Below are positions 1 through 5,817 of a stretch of DNA of 9,561 nt, one piece after another. The notes under the pieces are model-generated. The model saw only the letters and a program-made list of their open reading frames with translations, ran no database searches and had not been told where the DNA came from. The stretch is from NCBI GenBank assembly GCA_022792755.1, contig JAAWBP010000156.1, positions 1 to 9,561 on the forward strand. The letters run 5' to 3'. Position numbers and translations under genes: made by a program. The stretch's first letter is position 1. Each line of letters starts with the position of its first letter. This DNA comes from Oscillospiraceae bacterium (GTDB lineage: Bacteria; Bacillota; Clostridia; Oscillospirales; Ruminococcaceae).

Positions 1-476
1 GACGCACCTGGCAGTGCGGCACCATCCAGCTCGACTTCCAGCTCCCGGAGCGGTTCGAGCTCGAGTACACCGGCGCGGACGGCGAACGCCACCGCCCGAT
101 CATGATCCACCGGGTGGTGTTCGGGAGCATCGAGCGCTTTATCGGGATCCTGACCGAACACTTTGCCGGCGCCTTCCCGCTCTGGCTCTCCCCGGTGCAG
201 GCGAAGGTCATCCCGATCAGCGAGAAGCACCTCGATTACGCCAAAAAGGTGGAGGAGGCGCTCATCCAGGCTGGTGTACGGGTCGAGACCGACGAGCGGA
301 GCGAAAAGGTCGGGTACAAGATCCGGGAAGCACAGCTTCAGAAGATCCCTTATATGCTGGTGGTTGGGGACAAGGAAATCGAGAGCGGCACAGTCTCTGT
401 CCGCGACCGGGGCGAAGGCGACCTCGGCTCAATGAGTCTCGACGAGTTCCTCCGGAAATATCAGGAGGCTCTCTAA
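1..476 (+). CDS. thrS: Threonyl-tRNA synthetase, C-terminal part (5' end outside window)
   Basis: Threonyl-tRNA synthetase charges tRNA-Thr with threonine in the cytoplasm. Only the last 157 codons are present; the frame is open from base 3 and ends with TAA at 474-476. The visible part starts with RTWQCGTIQLDFQLPERF, the end of the class II catalytic core, then MIHRVVFGSIERFIGIL, which holds the conserved His that is a zinc ligand in the family and the motif 3 arginine region. The rest, from PLWLSPVQAKVIPI to the end, is the HGTP-type anticodon-binding domain, including the ERSEKVGYKIREAQ and IPYMLVVGDKE segments. No internal stop or frameshift was seen. ATG codons such as the one at 102 are internal. 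The promoter, and any T-box leader, would lie outside the window. A hairpin terminator follows within about 30 bases, and the next gene converges on it. Confidence 0.97.
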   Translation, partial: RTWQCGTIQLDFQLPERFELEYTGADGERHRPIMIHRVVFGSIERFIGILTEHFAGAFPLWLSPVQAKVIPISEKHLDYAKKVEEALIQAGVRVETDERSEKVGYKIREAQLQKIPYMLVVGDKEIESGTVSVRDRGEGDLGSMSLDEFLRKYQEAL

Positions 477-501
477 GCAGCACATCCCATCCGTCTATCG
501 G

Positions 502-548
502 CAGAACGACAGCCCTGAGCGCTGGAAACGGTGCTCAGGGCTGTTCTG
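502..548 (+). terminator. Intrinsic terminator of thrS
   Basis: A long inverted repeat begins 25 bases after the thrS stop. The left arm at 502-520 (CAGAAC, a 3-base bulge GAC, AGCCCTGAGC) pairs with 533-548 (GCTCAGGGCTGTTCTG), giving 16 base pairs around a 12-base loop. The run of T after it (TTCTGTTT) is short and interrupted, so termination is inferred from stem strength and position. Confidence 0.75.
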
Positions 549-607
549 TTTCCCGGCATGGGAGAAAGCTTTACCTTCATTCAAACCCTCCCCCACCGCC
601 GGCTTCT

Positions 608-640
608 AAAAGGCTGCGCGTTTTTGATGCGCAGCCTTTT
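608..640. terminator. Bidirectional terminator between thrS and pyrE
   Basis: A perfect 12-bp stem, AAAAGGCTGCGC (608-619) with GCGCAGCCTTTT (629-640), encloses a 9-base loop. It begins 10 bases beyond the pyrE stop on the minus strand. The A and T flanks let it act in both directions, so it can end pyrE transcripts and back up the thrS terminator. Confidence 0.85.
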
Positions 641-649
641 CGTTTCGTG

Positions 650-1330
650 CTATTTTGCGCCGTACTGGTCATAATAGGCGTCGATCGCCTCTTTGATCCG
701 GTCGTCGATAACGACCCTGCCGCCGCATTCCCGGTTGTATAGGTGCTCGATCACCTCCGCCATAGTGACGATCGCCTCCGCGTCAAAGCCGTAGAGCGCC
801 TTGATCTCCTCGAGCGCGCTGCCGCTCCCGCTCTTTCCCCGCTCCATCCGGTTGAGGGAAACGATCAGTCCGACGACTTCTACATTTCCTTGCGCCTTAA
901 CAATGGGATAGGTCTCCTCAATCGACTTTCCGGAAGTGGTAACGTCCTCGATGATGACCACCCGGTCGCCGTCCCGGATCGGGCTGCCGAGGAGGACGCC
1001 GGAATCCGCGCCGTGATCCTTCTCCTCCTTGCGGTTGGAGCAGTAGCGGATCTCCTTGCCGTAAAGCTCGCTGAAGGCGATGACCGTGGCGACGCTCAGC
1101 GGGATCCCTTTATAGGCCGGGCCGAAGAGGACGTCGAAGTCCGTCCCGAAGTGGTCGTGGATCGCTTTGGCGTAATATTCGCCGAGCTTCCGCAGCTGGG
1201 CGCCGGTGACATATCCCCCCGCATTCATGAAGAAGGGGGATTTCCTCCCGCTTTTCAGGGTGAATTCGCCGAATTTCAGCACCTCGCTCTCCACCATAAA
1301 TTCAATGAATTCCTGTTTGTACCGTTCCAT
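650..1330 (-). CDS. pyrE: Orotate phosphoribosyltransferase
   Basis: Cytoplasmic enzyme of de novo pyrimidine synthesis that joins orotate and PRPP to give orotidine 5'-monophosphate and pyrophosphate. The 226-residue protein has the phosphoribosyltransferase PRPP-binding motif VVIIEDVTTSGKS at residues 124-136 and the mobile catalytic loop NRKEEKDHG at 99-107, whose lysines and histidine contact PRPP in the family. The N-terminal FTLKSGRKSPFFMNAG (23-38) is also typical, and the length is normal. The reading frame extends 19 codons upstream to 1387, but the ATG at 1330 is chosen because AAAGGAG lies at the right distance before it and MERYKQEFIEFM is the usual family start. It lies 46 bases downstream of the GH32 gene on the same strand and is probably cotranscribed with it. 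A terminator follows closely. No other pyr gene is present, which is unusual for clostridia where pyr genes are often clustered. Confidence 0.97.
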   Translation of the reverse strand: MERYKQEFIEFMVESEVLKFGEFTLKSGRKSPFFMNAGGYVTGAQLRKLGEYYAKAIHDHFGTDFDVLFGPAYKGIPLSVATVIAFSELYGKEIRYCSNRKEEKDHGADSGVLLGSPIRDGDRVVIIEDVTTSGKSIEETYPIVKAQGNVEVVGLIVSLNRMERGKSGSGSALEEIKALYGFDAEAIVTMAEVIEHLYNRECGGRVVIDDRIKEAIDAYYDQYGAK

Positions 1331-1346
1331 TCTGATTCTCCTTTTC

Positions 1347-1368
1347 CTCCCCTGGATCAGCAGGGGAG
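1347..1368 (-). other. Hairpin between GH32 stop and pyrE ribosome binding site
   Basis: Perfect 8-bp arms CTCCCCTG (1347-1354) and CAGGGGAG (1361-1368) with a 6-base loop fill most of the 46-base gap before pyrE. In the minus-strand RNA the 3' arm ends in GGGGAG, followed by the likely Shine-Dalgarno AAAGGAG. It could affect pyrE translation or mRNA stability, but this is inferred from position only. Confidence 0.45.
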
Positions 1369-1376
1369 CAGATCGT

Positions 1377-2459
1377 TTATTTCCCAAACCAGAGGGTATA
1401 GGAGGCCTCGCCCCCGTTCAAAAACACCTCGACGGTTTTTGTATCCTTTAGGATTTTCACCTCAGTCAGCGGCTTGGGCAGGGTGACCGGGAAAGAAGCC
1501 CCGGCAATCAAAACCTCCCTTTCGGAAAGCGTCACCAGCTCGTCCCTCTCGGTCAGGAGCGGGGCCGCCTCCCGGACCGGGGAAAGACGGATAGTCCCGT
1601 CCTCCGCTATGGAAAATTCCCGCGGGAGGGTGAGCGCCCCGGCGTAATCCGCCCCCTGGTCGAGCTCCTTCTTCCAGTCGTAAAGCCAGCCGATGACGAT
1701 CCGCCGCCCGTCGGGCGCTTCAAAGCTCTGGGGCGCGTAAAATTGGGGGCCGGCTTCAGGCGTCTGCGCCTGCCCGACGGTGAAGCGCTCCCCGTCGAAC
1801 GCCCCCGTTAAAAACATCGACGAATGGGTGGGGCGGTCCATCTGGGAAAACATCAGGACATAGTGATCGCCGAACTTGAAAAAATCCGGACACTCGATCA
1901 CTGCCCCGTACTCCACACCTTCTGCAAGCACCCCCTGGTACTCCCAGCGGAGGAGGTCATCCGAGCAGTAGTGAACCACCTTCCCGACGCCGTCCTTTCC
2001 GGTACCGCATACCATGTGGTAACAGCCGTCGAAAAAGCTGACCTTCGGGTCGCGGAAATCCCTGCTCCCCTCCGCAGGCGGTTTTGGAATCAGCGGATTC
2101 CCATCATACTTTTCAAAGTGGATCCCGTCCCCGCTGACGGCGAGGGACTGGGTCTGCCCAAGAGAATGAGAGACGGAGGTGTAGAAAAGATAGAGACGAT
2201 CATCTTTTACGACTGCGCTCCCCGAAAAACACCCGCCGTCGTCCTCATAGGGCTGATCGGGATACAGAGCGATGGGAAGCTCCTCCCAATGGAGCAGATC
2301 ACGGCTGACAGCGTGCCCCCAGTGCATTTGGCCCCACTTCGGCGCATATGGATAGTGTTGAAAAAAAGCATGATACCGGCCTTTAAAAAAGCAGAGCCCG
2401 TTTGGGTCGTTCATCCAACCCCTTTGCGGCTCGAAATGATATTGCAAACGCTTCGGCAT
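1377..2459 (-). CDS. GH32 family hydrolase (sucrose-6-phosphate hydrolase / invertase type), short form
   Basis: Glycoside hydrolase family 32 enzyme, expected to cleave the fructosyl bond of sucrose, sucrose 6-phosphate or fructo-oligosaccharides; related genes are called sacA or scrB. All three catalytic motifs are present: WMNDPNG at 15-21 (nucleophile D18), FRDPKV at 135-140 (stabilising D137) and ECPDFF at 189-194 (acid/base E189). FSGS (78-81) and GWLYDW (257-262) also fit the five-blade propeller. No signal peptide is seen, so it should act in the cytoplasm. At 360 residues it is much shorter than the usual 450-500: the C-terminal beta-sandwich is reduced to about 60-70 residues, though it keeps the family's closing motif (VEVFLNGGEASYTLWF). 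The start at 2459 is set by GGAGG 8 bases upstream and the family start just before the WMNDPNG motif; an upstream extension to 2786 would overlap the previous gene and looks non-coding. No sugar transporter is adjacent, so the exact substrate is open. Confidence 0.93.
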   Translation of the reverse strand: MPKRLQYHFEPQRGWMNDPNGLCFFKGRYHAFFQHYPYAPKWGQMHWGHAVSRDLLHWEELPIALYPDQPYEDDGGCFSGSAVVKDDRLYLFYTSVSHSLGQTQSLAVSGDGIHFEKYDGNPLIPKPPAEGSRDFRDPKVSFFDGCYHMVCGTGKDGVGKVVHYCSDDLLRWEYQGVLAEGVEYGAVIECPDFFKFGDHYVLMFSQMDRPTHSSMFLTGAFDGERFTVGQAQTPEAGPQFYAPQSFEAPDGRRIVIGWLYDWKKELDQGADYAGALTLPREFSIAEDGTIRLSPVREAAPLLTERDELVTLSEREVLIAGASFPVTLPKPLTEVKILKDTKTVEVFLNGGEASYTLWFGK

Positions 2460-2479
2460 ATAATTCGCCTCCGATCTCT

Positions 2480-2516
2480 GGGCCGCGGCTTCCGTGCTCG
2501 GTCCCGGCCCTTTTTT
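2480..2516 (+). other. Terminator-like hairpin on + strand, upstream of GH32 gene
   Basis: GGGCCG (2480-2485) can pair with CGGCCC (2505-2510), and six T residues follow at 2511-2516 on the + strand. No + strand gene ends here, so it may be chance, a block to antisense transcription, or part of the structured leader before the GH32 gene. The rest of the gap 2460-2601 shows only the GH32 ribosome binding site; no convincing promoter was found. Confidence 0.25.
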
Positions 2517-2601
2517 ATGTTCACCACTTTGCCTGATGCGGGCTCGCCGAGGCAATCCCGCGAAAAATTCCGGAGTTTTCCCTCTACATGAAAGGATTTT
2601 T

Positions 2602-3087
2602 TTACGGTCTCCACTCCACTCGATTGACCACCACTCCAGCAGGCGTGATGTCGACGATCCCATAGCCGGGGGATGAATCCTTGGGGCAGGAGGGGCTGCC
2701 GGGGCAGAGGAGAAACAATCCGTCCTCATACAGCTGCCGGGCAGTGTGGGTGTGGCCGTGCAGCGCGATATCGCAGCCGTTTTCACGGGCGGCGCGGATC
2801 AGCTCGTCCGGCGCGGATTTGACATGGTAAAGATGCCCGTGGGTGTAAAAAACCTTATGCCCGTCTTCACAGGCCAGGACAGCCGTAGATGGCTCATCCG
2901 AGGCGAAATCGCAGTTCCCGCGGACGGCGAGCATCCGTTTGTCGGGGTAAAGGGCGCGGAGGTCGTCCCATTCCTTCAGCCCATCACCGAGGTGAAGAAA
3001 GACGTCCGCGTCATGCAGGTGGCGCTTTACGATTTCAAGCGCTGTAAAAAAATCGCGGTGGGTATCCGACAGGACAACGATTCTCAT
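2602..3087 (-). CDS. YfcE/MJ0936-family metallophosphoesterase
   Basis: Small calcineurin-like phosphodiesterase, 161 residues, a normal length for the YfcE/MJ0936 family. These enzymes hydrolyse phosphodiester model substrates with two metal ions; the physiological substrate is usually unknown. The metal-binding motifs appear in order: SDTHRD (D8, H10), HLGD (D35), RGNCD (N58), YTHGH (H83) and LHGHTH (H110, H112, H114). It is cytoplasmic, with no signal peptide. The start ATG at 3087 has a near-perfect AAGGAGG eight bases upstream. It is the first gene of a minus-strand series with the GH32 hydrolase (142-base gap) and pyrE. In many Firmicutes this family lies beside rph/rdgB, which is not the case here. 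The leader upstream is about 125 bases and carries a promoter with an operator-like palindrome. Confidence 0.92.
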   Translation of the reverse strand: MRIVVLSDTHRDFFTALEIVKRHLHDADVFLHLGDGLKEWDDLRALYPDKRMLAVRGNCDFASDEPSTAVLACEDGHKVFYTHGHLYHVKSAPDELIRAARENGCDIALHGHTHTARQLYEDGLFLLCPGSPSCPKDSSPGYGIVDITPAGVVVNRVEWRP

Positions 3088-3125
3088 GCTGATTCCTCCT
3101 TACCCTCCCCTGAGGTTTTTAGGGG

Positions 3126-3142
3126 GCCGGGTGCCCCCCGGC
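3126..3142 (-). other. GC-rich hairpin in the phosphoesterase leader
   Basis: GCCGGG (3126-3131) pairs perfectly with CCCGGC (3137-3142) around a 5-base loop, about 40 bases before the phosphoesterase start. No T run follows in either direction, so it is not a standard terminator. It may structure the 5' untranslated region; its function is unknown. Confidence 0.35.
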
Positions 3143-3198
3143 GGAGTATCTCCACAGGCAAACGCGACCCAAAAATAACCCGAAGGGCGGCATTAGTA

Positions 3199-3220
3199 AC
3201 CTGCGAGGCACCTCGCAGGT
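3199..3220. promoter_or_regulatory. Palindromic candidate operator over the phosphoesterase start point
   Basis: ACCTGCGAGG (3199-3208) is followed by two bases and its exact reverse complement CCTCGCAGGT (3211-3220). The perfect two-fold symmetry over 22 bases suits a dimeric DNA-binding repressor. It directly abuts the minus-strand -10 box at 3221-3226, so it would cover the transcription start near 3214. No second copy was seen in the window, and no adjacent gene is an obvious cognate regulator. Confidence 0.55.
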
Positions 3221-3249
3221 ATATTATCCTAAAATTGGTAAAATGTTAA
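3221..3249 (-). promoter_or_regulatory. Sigma-A type promoter for the phosphoesterase-GH32-pyrE series
   Basis: Read on the minus strand, TTAACA (plus 3244-3249) and TAATAT (plus 3221-3226) are separated by exactly 17 bases, close to the TTGACA-17-TATAAT consensus. It lies about 125 bases upstream of the phosphoesterase start. The match is visible by eye; activity is inferred. Confidence 0.6.
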
Positions 3250-3290
3250 GGTGCGAATTGTCCTGCCCGGTCACGGGCGGACGGGTACTA

Positions 3291-3320
3291 TTCACAAATA
3301 TTGTAGCATAGAAATAAGAT
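3291..3320 (+). promoter_or_regulatory. Weak candidate promoter for the three-gene + strand module
   Basis: TTCACA (3291-3296) and TAAGAT (3315-3320) are spaced by 18 bases in an AT-rich stretch, about 35 bases before the first gene of the module. The hexamers match the consensus only partly, so this is tentative. Another small hairpin (GCCCG/CGGGC near 3265-3278) lies just upstream. Confidence 0.35.
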
Positions 3321-3355
3321 ATAGGGAATAGCTTTATGAAATGAGGGATGCCGAT

Positions 3356-3598
3356 ATGGCGAACGAATTTTCGCAGGCACAGTTGAATATGCTCCTTAAA
3401 ATGGCGGGGAAGAAGCTCGGAACCGATCCGGAGACCCTCCGCAAAACGTTGGAAAACGGAAACGCCGACGCACTGCTTCAGCAGTCGAAGAACTCGAACG
3501 AGCAGCTCCGGCAGGCGCTTTCCAACCCGGAATTGGCTTCCAAGCTGATGGAGTCGCCCCAGGCGAAGGAGCTTCTGAAAAAATTGACAGGGGGTTAA
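3356..3598 (+). CDS. Small conserved clostridial protein of unknown function (module gene 1)
   Basis: An 80-residue hydrophilic protein predicted to be almost entirely helical, with no signal peptide or membrane segment. It begins MANEFSQAQLNMLLKMAGKK; the C-terminal half carries NPELASKLMESPQAKELLKK, an amphipathic helical pattern. I recognise the sequence style from small clostridial hypothetical proteins but know no assigned function. An ATG at 3341 is also in frame, but the one at 3356 is preferred because GAGGGA (3343-3348) stands 7 bases before it. The gene is first of three closely spaced + strand genes, with only 4 bases to the next start. A two-codon reading frame (ATG AAA TGA, 3336-3344) lies just upstream and is probably incidental. 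Confidence 0.85.
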   Translation: MANEFSQAQLNMLLKMAGKKLGTDPETLRKTLENGNADALLQQSKNSNEQLRQALSNPELASKLMESPQAKELLKKLTGG

Positions 3599-3602
3599 TC
3601 CG

Positions 3603-4052
3603 ATGGATGATCTGATGGCGAAACTGCAGCAGATTTTAAACAGCAGCGAGGGGCAGGAAAACCTCAAGCAGGTCGCGGGGATGCTGGGCGGGCAGAACGG
3701 CCAGCTCGACCTGGGCGCCATCAGTTCGATCCTCGGGCAGGGAGGAGGGCAGGCGGAACCCCCTAAAGAATCCGCCCCGCCCAACCCGCCTGTTCCAAAC
3801 CTGAGCGGCCTCGATTTAGGTGGGCTCGGCCTGGGCGGGCTTGACGTCGGGTCGCTCCTCAAGGTTCAGGGCATCTTCCAAAGCATGAACCAGGACAATA
3901 AAAACACGGCCCTGATCCGGGCGCTGCGCCCCCATCTGCGGGAGGAGCGGCAGCATCGGGTGGACGAAGCCCTGCGGCTGATGCAGCTGATCTCAGTCCT
4001 CCCGGCCCTGCGGGAAAGCGGCCTGCTTGGAAAACTTTTTGGTGGTGATTGA
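3603..4052 (+). CDS. Conserved hypothetical protein with Gly/Leu-rich centre (module gene 2)
   Basis: A 149-residue soluble protein of unknown function. It has three parts: an N-terminal helical segment (1-48), a Pro-rich linker (about 52-66) with a Gly/Leu repeat-like stretch LSGLDLGGLGLGGLDVG (67-83), and a charged C-terminal helical domain. This last part, with ALIRALRPHLREERQHRVDE (103-122) followed by ALRLMQLISVLP, is the most family-like region. No signal peptide or catalytic motif is visible. AGGGGG before the ATG at 3603 supports that start. Its stop (TGA, 4050-4052) is two bases before the GTG proposed for the next gene, and that gene's ribosome binding site lies inside this one, so the two are probably translationally coupled. 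The whole module is likely one transcript ending at 4581-4613. Confidence 0.87.
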   Translation: MDDLMAKLQQILNSSEGQENLKQVAGMLGGQNGQLDLGAISSILGQGGGQAEPPKESAPPNPPVPNLSGLDLGGLGLGGLDVGSLLKVQGIFQSMNQDNKNTALIRALRPHLREERQHRVDEALRLMQLISVLPALRESGLLGKLFGGD

Positions 4053-4054
4053 CG

Positions 4055-4531
4055 GTGCCGGAACGGAATTATACAAATTCAGAAGTGCGCTCGATGCAGC
4101 AGGACGCTATCCAGCGGGTGATGGAGATGCAGCGGATTGCAAACGAACGGCTCCAGCGCAGCAACGCGGTGCTGACCAGCCGCCAGGAGGAGCCCCCGCC
4201 GCAGCCGCAACCAGCGCCGCGCCGGCAAGAAAACCCGCCGCAGAACCGCCGTCAGCCCACGCCCCCATCCCACGGACGAGGGGACAGCCGCGGTTCTTCC
4301 CCGTCGCCCACCCACCATGCCATGCCGGTAAAGCTCGAAGAACCGGCGCCGGAGCGTTCATCTGTACCCGCACCAGCGCCTTCCCCTTTTTCCTCCGGCG
4401 CTCTGGAAGGGTTTATCCACCGGCTGGGGTTGGAAACCGACCAGCTCATCCTGATCGGCCTGCTTCTCCTTCTAATCAACGAAGGGGCGGACACCACCCT
4501 GATCCTCGCCGTCTTTTACCTGCTGATTTAA
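4055..4531 (+). CDS. Membrane-anchored protein with Pro-rich linker (module gene 3)
   Basis: A 158-residue protein of unknown function. Residues 9-36 form a charged, coiled-coil-like helix (SEVRSMQQDAIQRVMEMQRI onward). Residues 45-115 are a disordered Pro/Gln/Ser-rich linker. The last 30 residues are very hydrophobic: LILIGLLLLLI (131-141), a short polar turn NEGADTT, then LILAVFYLLI (149-158), suggesting a membrane hairpin at the extreme C-terminus. The GTG at 4055 is chosen because GGTGGTGA lies 6 bases before it; a TTG at 4049 would extend the protein by two residues but sits too close to that site. The gene is coupled to module gene 2. I recall clostridial proteins with similar hydrophobic C-terminal ends, but no function. 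The architecture suggests tethering of the N-terminal helix, perhaps with genes 1 and 2, to the membrane; that is inference. Confidence 0.83.
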   Translation: MPERNYTNSEVRSMQQDAIQRVMEMQRIANERLQRSNAVLTSRQEEPPPQPQPAPRRQENPPQNRRQPTPPSHGRGDSRGSSPSPTHHAMPVKLEEPAPERSSVPAPAPSPFSSGALEGFIHRLGLETDQLILIGLLLLLINEGADTTLILAVFYLLI

Positions 4532-4580
4532 CCGGGAATGCGGGGGGAATCCCGCTTTGTCCCGGATCCATTTTCCCACG

Positions 4581-4613
4581 AAAAAAGCACTTGCGTTAAG
4601 CAAGTGCTTTTTT
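4581..4613. terminator. Strong bidirectional terminator between module and two-component operon
   Basis: A perfect 14-bp stem, AAAAAAGCACTTGC (4581-4594) and GCAAGTGCTTTTTT (4600-4613), has a 5-base loop. It has six A on one side and six T on the other. It ends the three-gene + strand module (stop at 4531) and, from the opposite side, the response regulator/kinase/31-aa operon (last stop at 4639). A weaker GC hairpin (GCGGG 4540-4544 with CCCGC 4551-4555) lies just before it. Confidence 0.95.
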
Positions 4614-4638
4614 GCATGATTTAGAGGCTCAATTAAAT

Positions 4639-4734
4639 TTACTCCGCTTTGCCTTTCTTGTTCAGGAAAACGGCGTCATCCTCGATGGCCGGGCCTGATT
4701 CAATGCTGATAGTAACCGGTAGGCTTTTTATCAT
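4639..4734 (-). CDS. Candidate 31-residue small protein downstream of the histidine kinase
   Basis: A short open reading frame lies between the kinase stop (4801) and the terminator (4581-4613) on the same strand. It starts ATG at 4734 and ends TAA, giving MIKSLPVTISIESG at the N-terminus and EDDAVFLNKKGKAE at the C-terminus. AAAGGGG stands about 7 bases before the ATG, a plausible Shine-Dalgarno. The gap from the kinase is 66 bases. The peptide is acidic in the middle, basic near the end, with no signal peptide or membrane segment; the regular hydrophobic/polar alternation in LPVTISI would suit a beta strand. I do not recognise a family. It could be a third gene of the operon, or chance, since short frames of this size are common; position and ribosome binding site favour translation. 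Confidence 0.5.
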   Translation of the reverse strand: MIKSLPVTISIESGPAIEDDAVFLNKKGKAE

Positions 4735-4800
4735 ATGCCATCCCCTTTCCCGCGTTTCGGAAGAGGGGACGGCACTGCCCGCAGGGGAACCGGGCGGCGG

Positions 4801-5817
4801 TTATTCGATCTCAATTTCCTCCCTGGAAAAGTCGAGAAAGACACGGGTCCCGCTCCCGGGCTCGGAGGAGATCCGAATGGTGTGCCCGAGCTTCCCCAGG
4901 ATTTCCCGGCAGAGATAGAGCCCGATCCCGGTCGATTTTTTATCCATCCGCCCGTTGTAGCCGGTGAAGCCCCGCTCGAAGATCCGCGGGAGGTCTTCCG
5001 GCTGGATGCCGATCCCGGTGTCTTCGAGGATCAGCGTTTTCCGGGTGCCGGGTGCCATCCGGAGCGAGATGCTCCCCCCGGGCGGCGTGTATTTCAAGGC
5101 GTTGGAGAGGAGCTGTTCCAGCACGAAGACGATCCACTTTTCATCGGTCAGCACCCGGCCGGGAAGCTCCTCCAGCCGGAGTGAAATCTTTTTGTGGATG
5201 AAAACGACGGAATATTTTTTCACCGCCTGCCGGACGAGCTCATCAAGCGGACGACCCTCCAGCCTCAGGTCGCCCGAGAGGCTCTCCAGCCGGAGGTATT
5301 GCAGCACCATTTCGACATACTGCTCGATCTTGAAGAGCTCCTGCTCCAGCTCGGGGGAAGAGCCATCCCCGCTCTGCAAAAGAAGCCGCATCGCCGAAAT
5401 CGGCGTTTTGATCTGATGCGCCCAGAGGGTGTAGTAATCGACCATTTCGGAAAGCCTGCCGTCAGACTGGGAAACGATCTCCGCCCGTTCCCGGTGGAGC
5501 AGCTCGAGCAGCTCCCGGTAATCCCGCTCGATCAGGTGGCCCGGCTCTGGAAGGCGGTCGAGGGTGACGGTGATGCTGCCAAGCGCATCCCGCAGCAGGA
5601 GGTGCTTTTTGCGGTACTTCCAGAAATCGTACCAGACGATCGCCGCAATGACGACAAGGGTCAGCAGGGCGGCATAAAGGTAGGCCTCCGGATCCACTCG
5701 GTAGAGCAGGTAGACGACGAGGAAGATCAGCAGGAAGCAGTTCAAGGCGACGATGCTTTTTAAGCGGTAGCGAAGGTAGGCGCAAAAGAGTTTCAGGCCG
5801 GATTCATCATGCTTCAT
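4801..5817 (-). CDS. BceS-like intramembrane-sensing sensor histidine kinase
   Basis: A 338-residue membrane sensor kinase that should autophosphorylate on histidine and pass the phosphate to the adjacent response regulator. Two membrane helices (about 22-39 and 46-65) are separated by only six residues (RVDPEA), the mark of intramembrane-sensing kinases that detect signals through a partner rather than an extracellular domain. The dimerisation/phosphoacceptor motif is WAHQIKTPI with H134. The ATPase domain has the N-box EQLLSNALKY (N239), DTGIGI (D266) and STGIGL (296-301). HQIKTP is typical of the BceS group, which usually works with an ABC transporter for antimicrobial peptide resistance; none is seen here. 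The start at 5817 has GGAGG upstream and overlaps the regulator gene by 11 bases, so translation is coupled. All key residues are intact. Confidence 0.95.
   Translation of the reverse strand: MKHDESGLKLFCAYLRYRLKSIVALNCFLLIFLVVYLLYRVDPEAYLYAALLTLVVIAAIVWYDFWKYRKKHLLLRDALGSITVTLDRLPEPGHLIERDYRELLELLHRERAEIVSQSDGRLSEMVDYYTLWAHQIKTPISAMRLLLQSGDGSSPELEQELFKIEQYVEMVLQYLRLESLSGDLRLEGRPLDELVRQAVKKYSVVFIHKKISLRLEELPGRVLTDEKWIVFVLEQLLSNALKYTPPGGSISLRMAPGTRKTLILEDTGIGIQPEDLPRIFERGFTGYNGRMDKKSTGIGLYLCREILGKLGHTIRISSEPGSGTRVFLDFSREEIEIE

Noticed and set aside
1333..1368. PyrR-binding-like sequence (TCCAGGGGAGG) before pyrE
   Set aside because: It only loosely resembles the PyrR loop consensus, with extra bases, and the strongest fold puts these bases in a simple stem instead of the required loop.
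743..1486. + strand frame of 247 codons opposite pyrE
   Set aside because: It mirrors the pyrE coding strand, has no family features, and crosses the gap between two real genes.
1824..2591. Long + strand open frame of 255 codons opposite the GH32 gene
   Set aside because: It is antisense to a GH32 gene with all catalytic motifs; its translation shows no recognisable domain and arises from high GC content.
3088..3220. Possible riboswitch in the phosphoesterase leader
   Set aside because: The leader has hairpins, but no conserved aptamer motif that I recognise and no terminator with a T run before the gene.
3224..3862. Minus-strand frame of 212 codons opposite the first two module genes
   Set aside because: Low-complexity Pro/Ser/Arg translation, and it overlaps the minus-strand promoter region; the + strand genes have ribosome binding sites and operon spacing.
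4105..4400. Possible short tandem repeats in the Pro/Gln-rich part of module gene 3
   Set aside because: The codons for Pro and Gln recur, but no fixed repeat unit is present; it is compositional bias of a linker.
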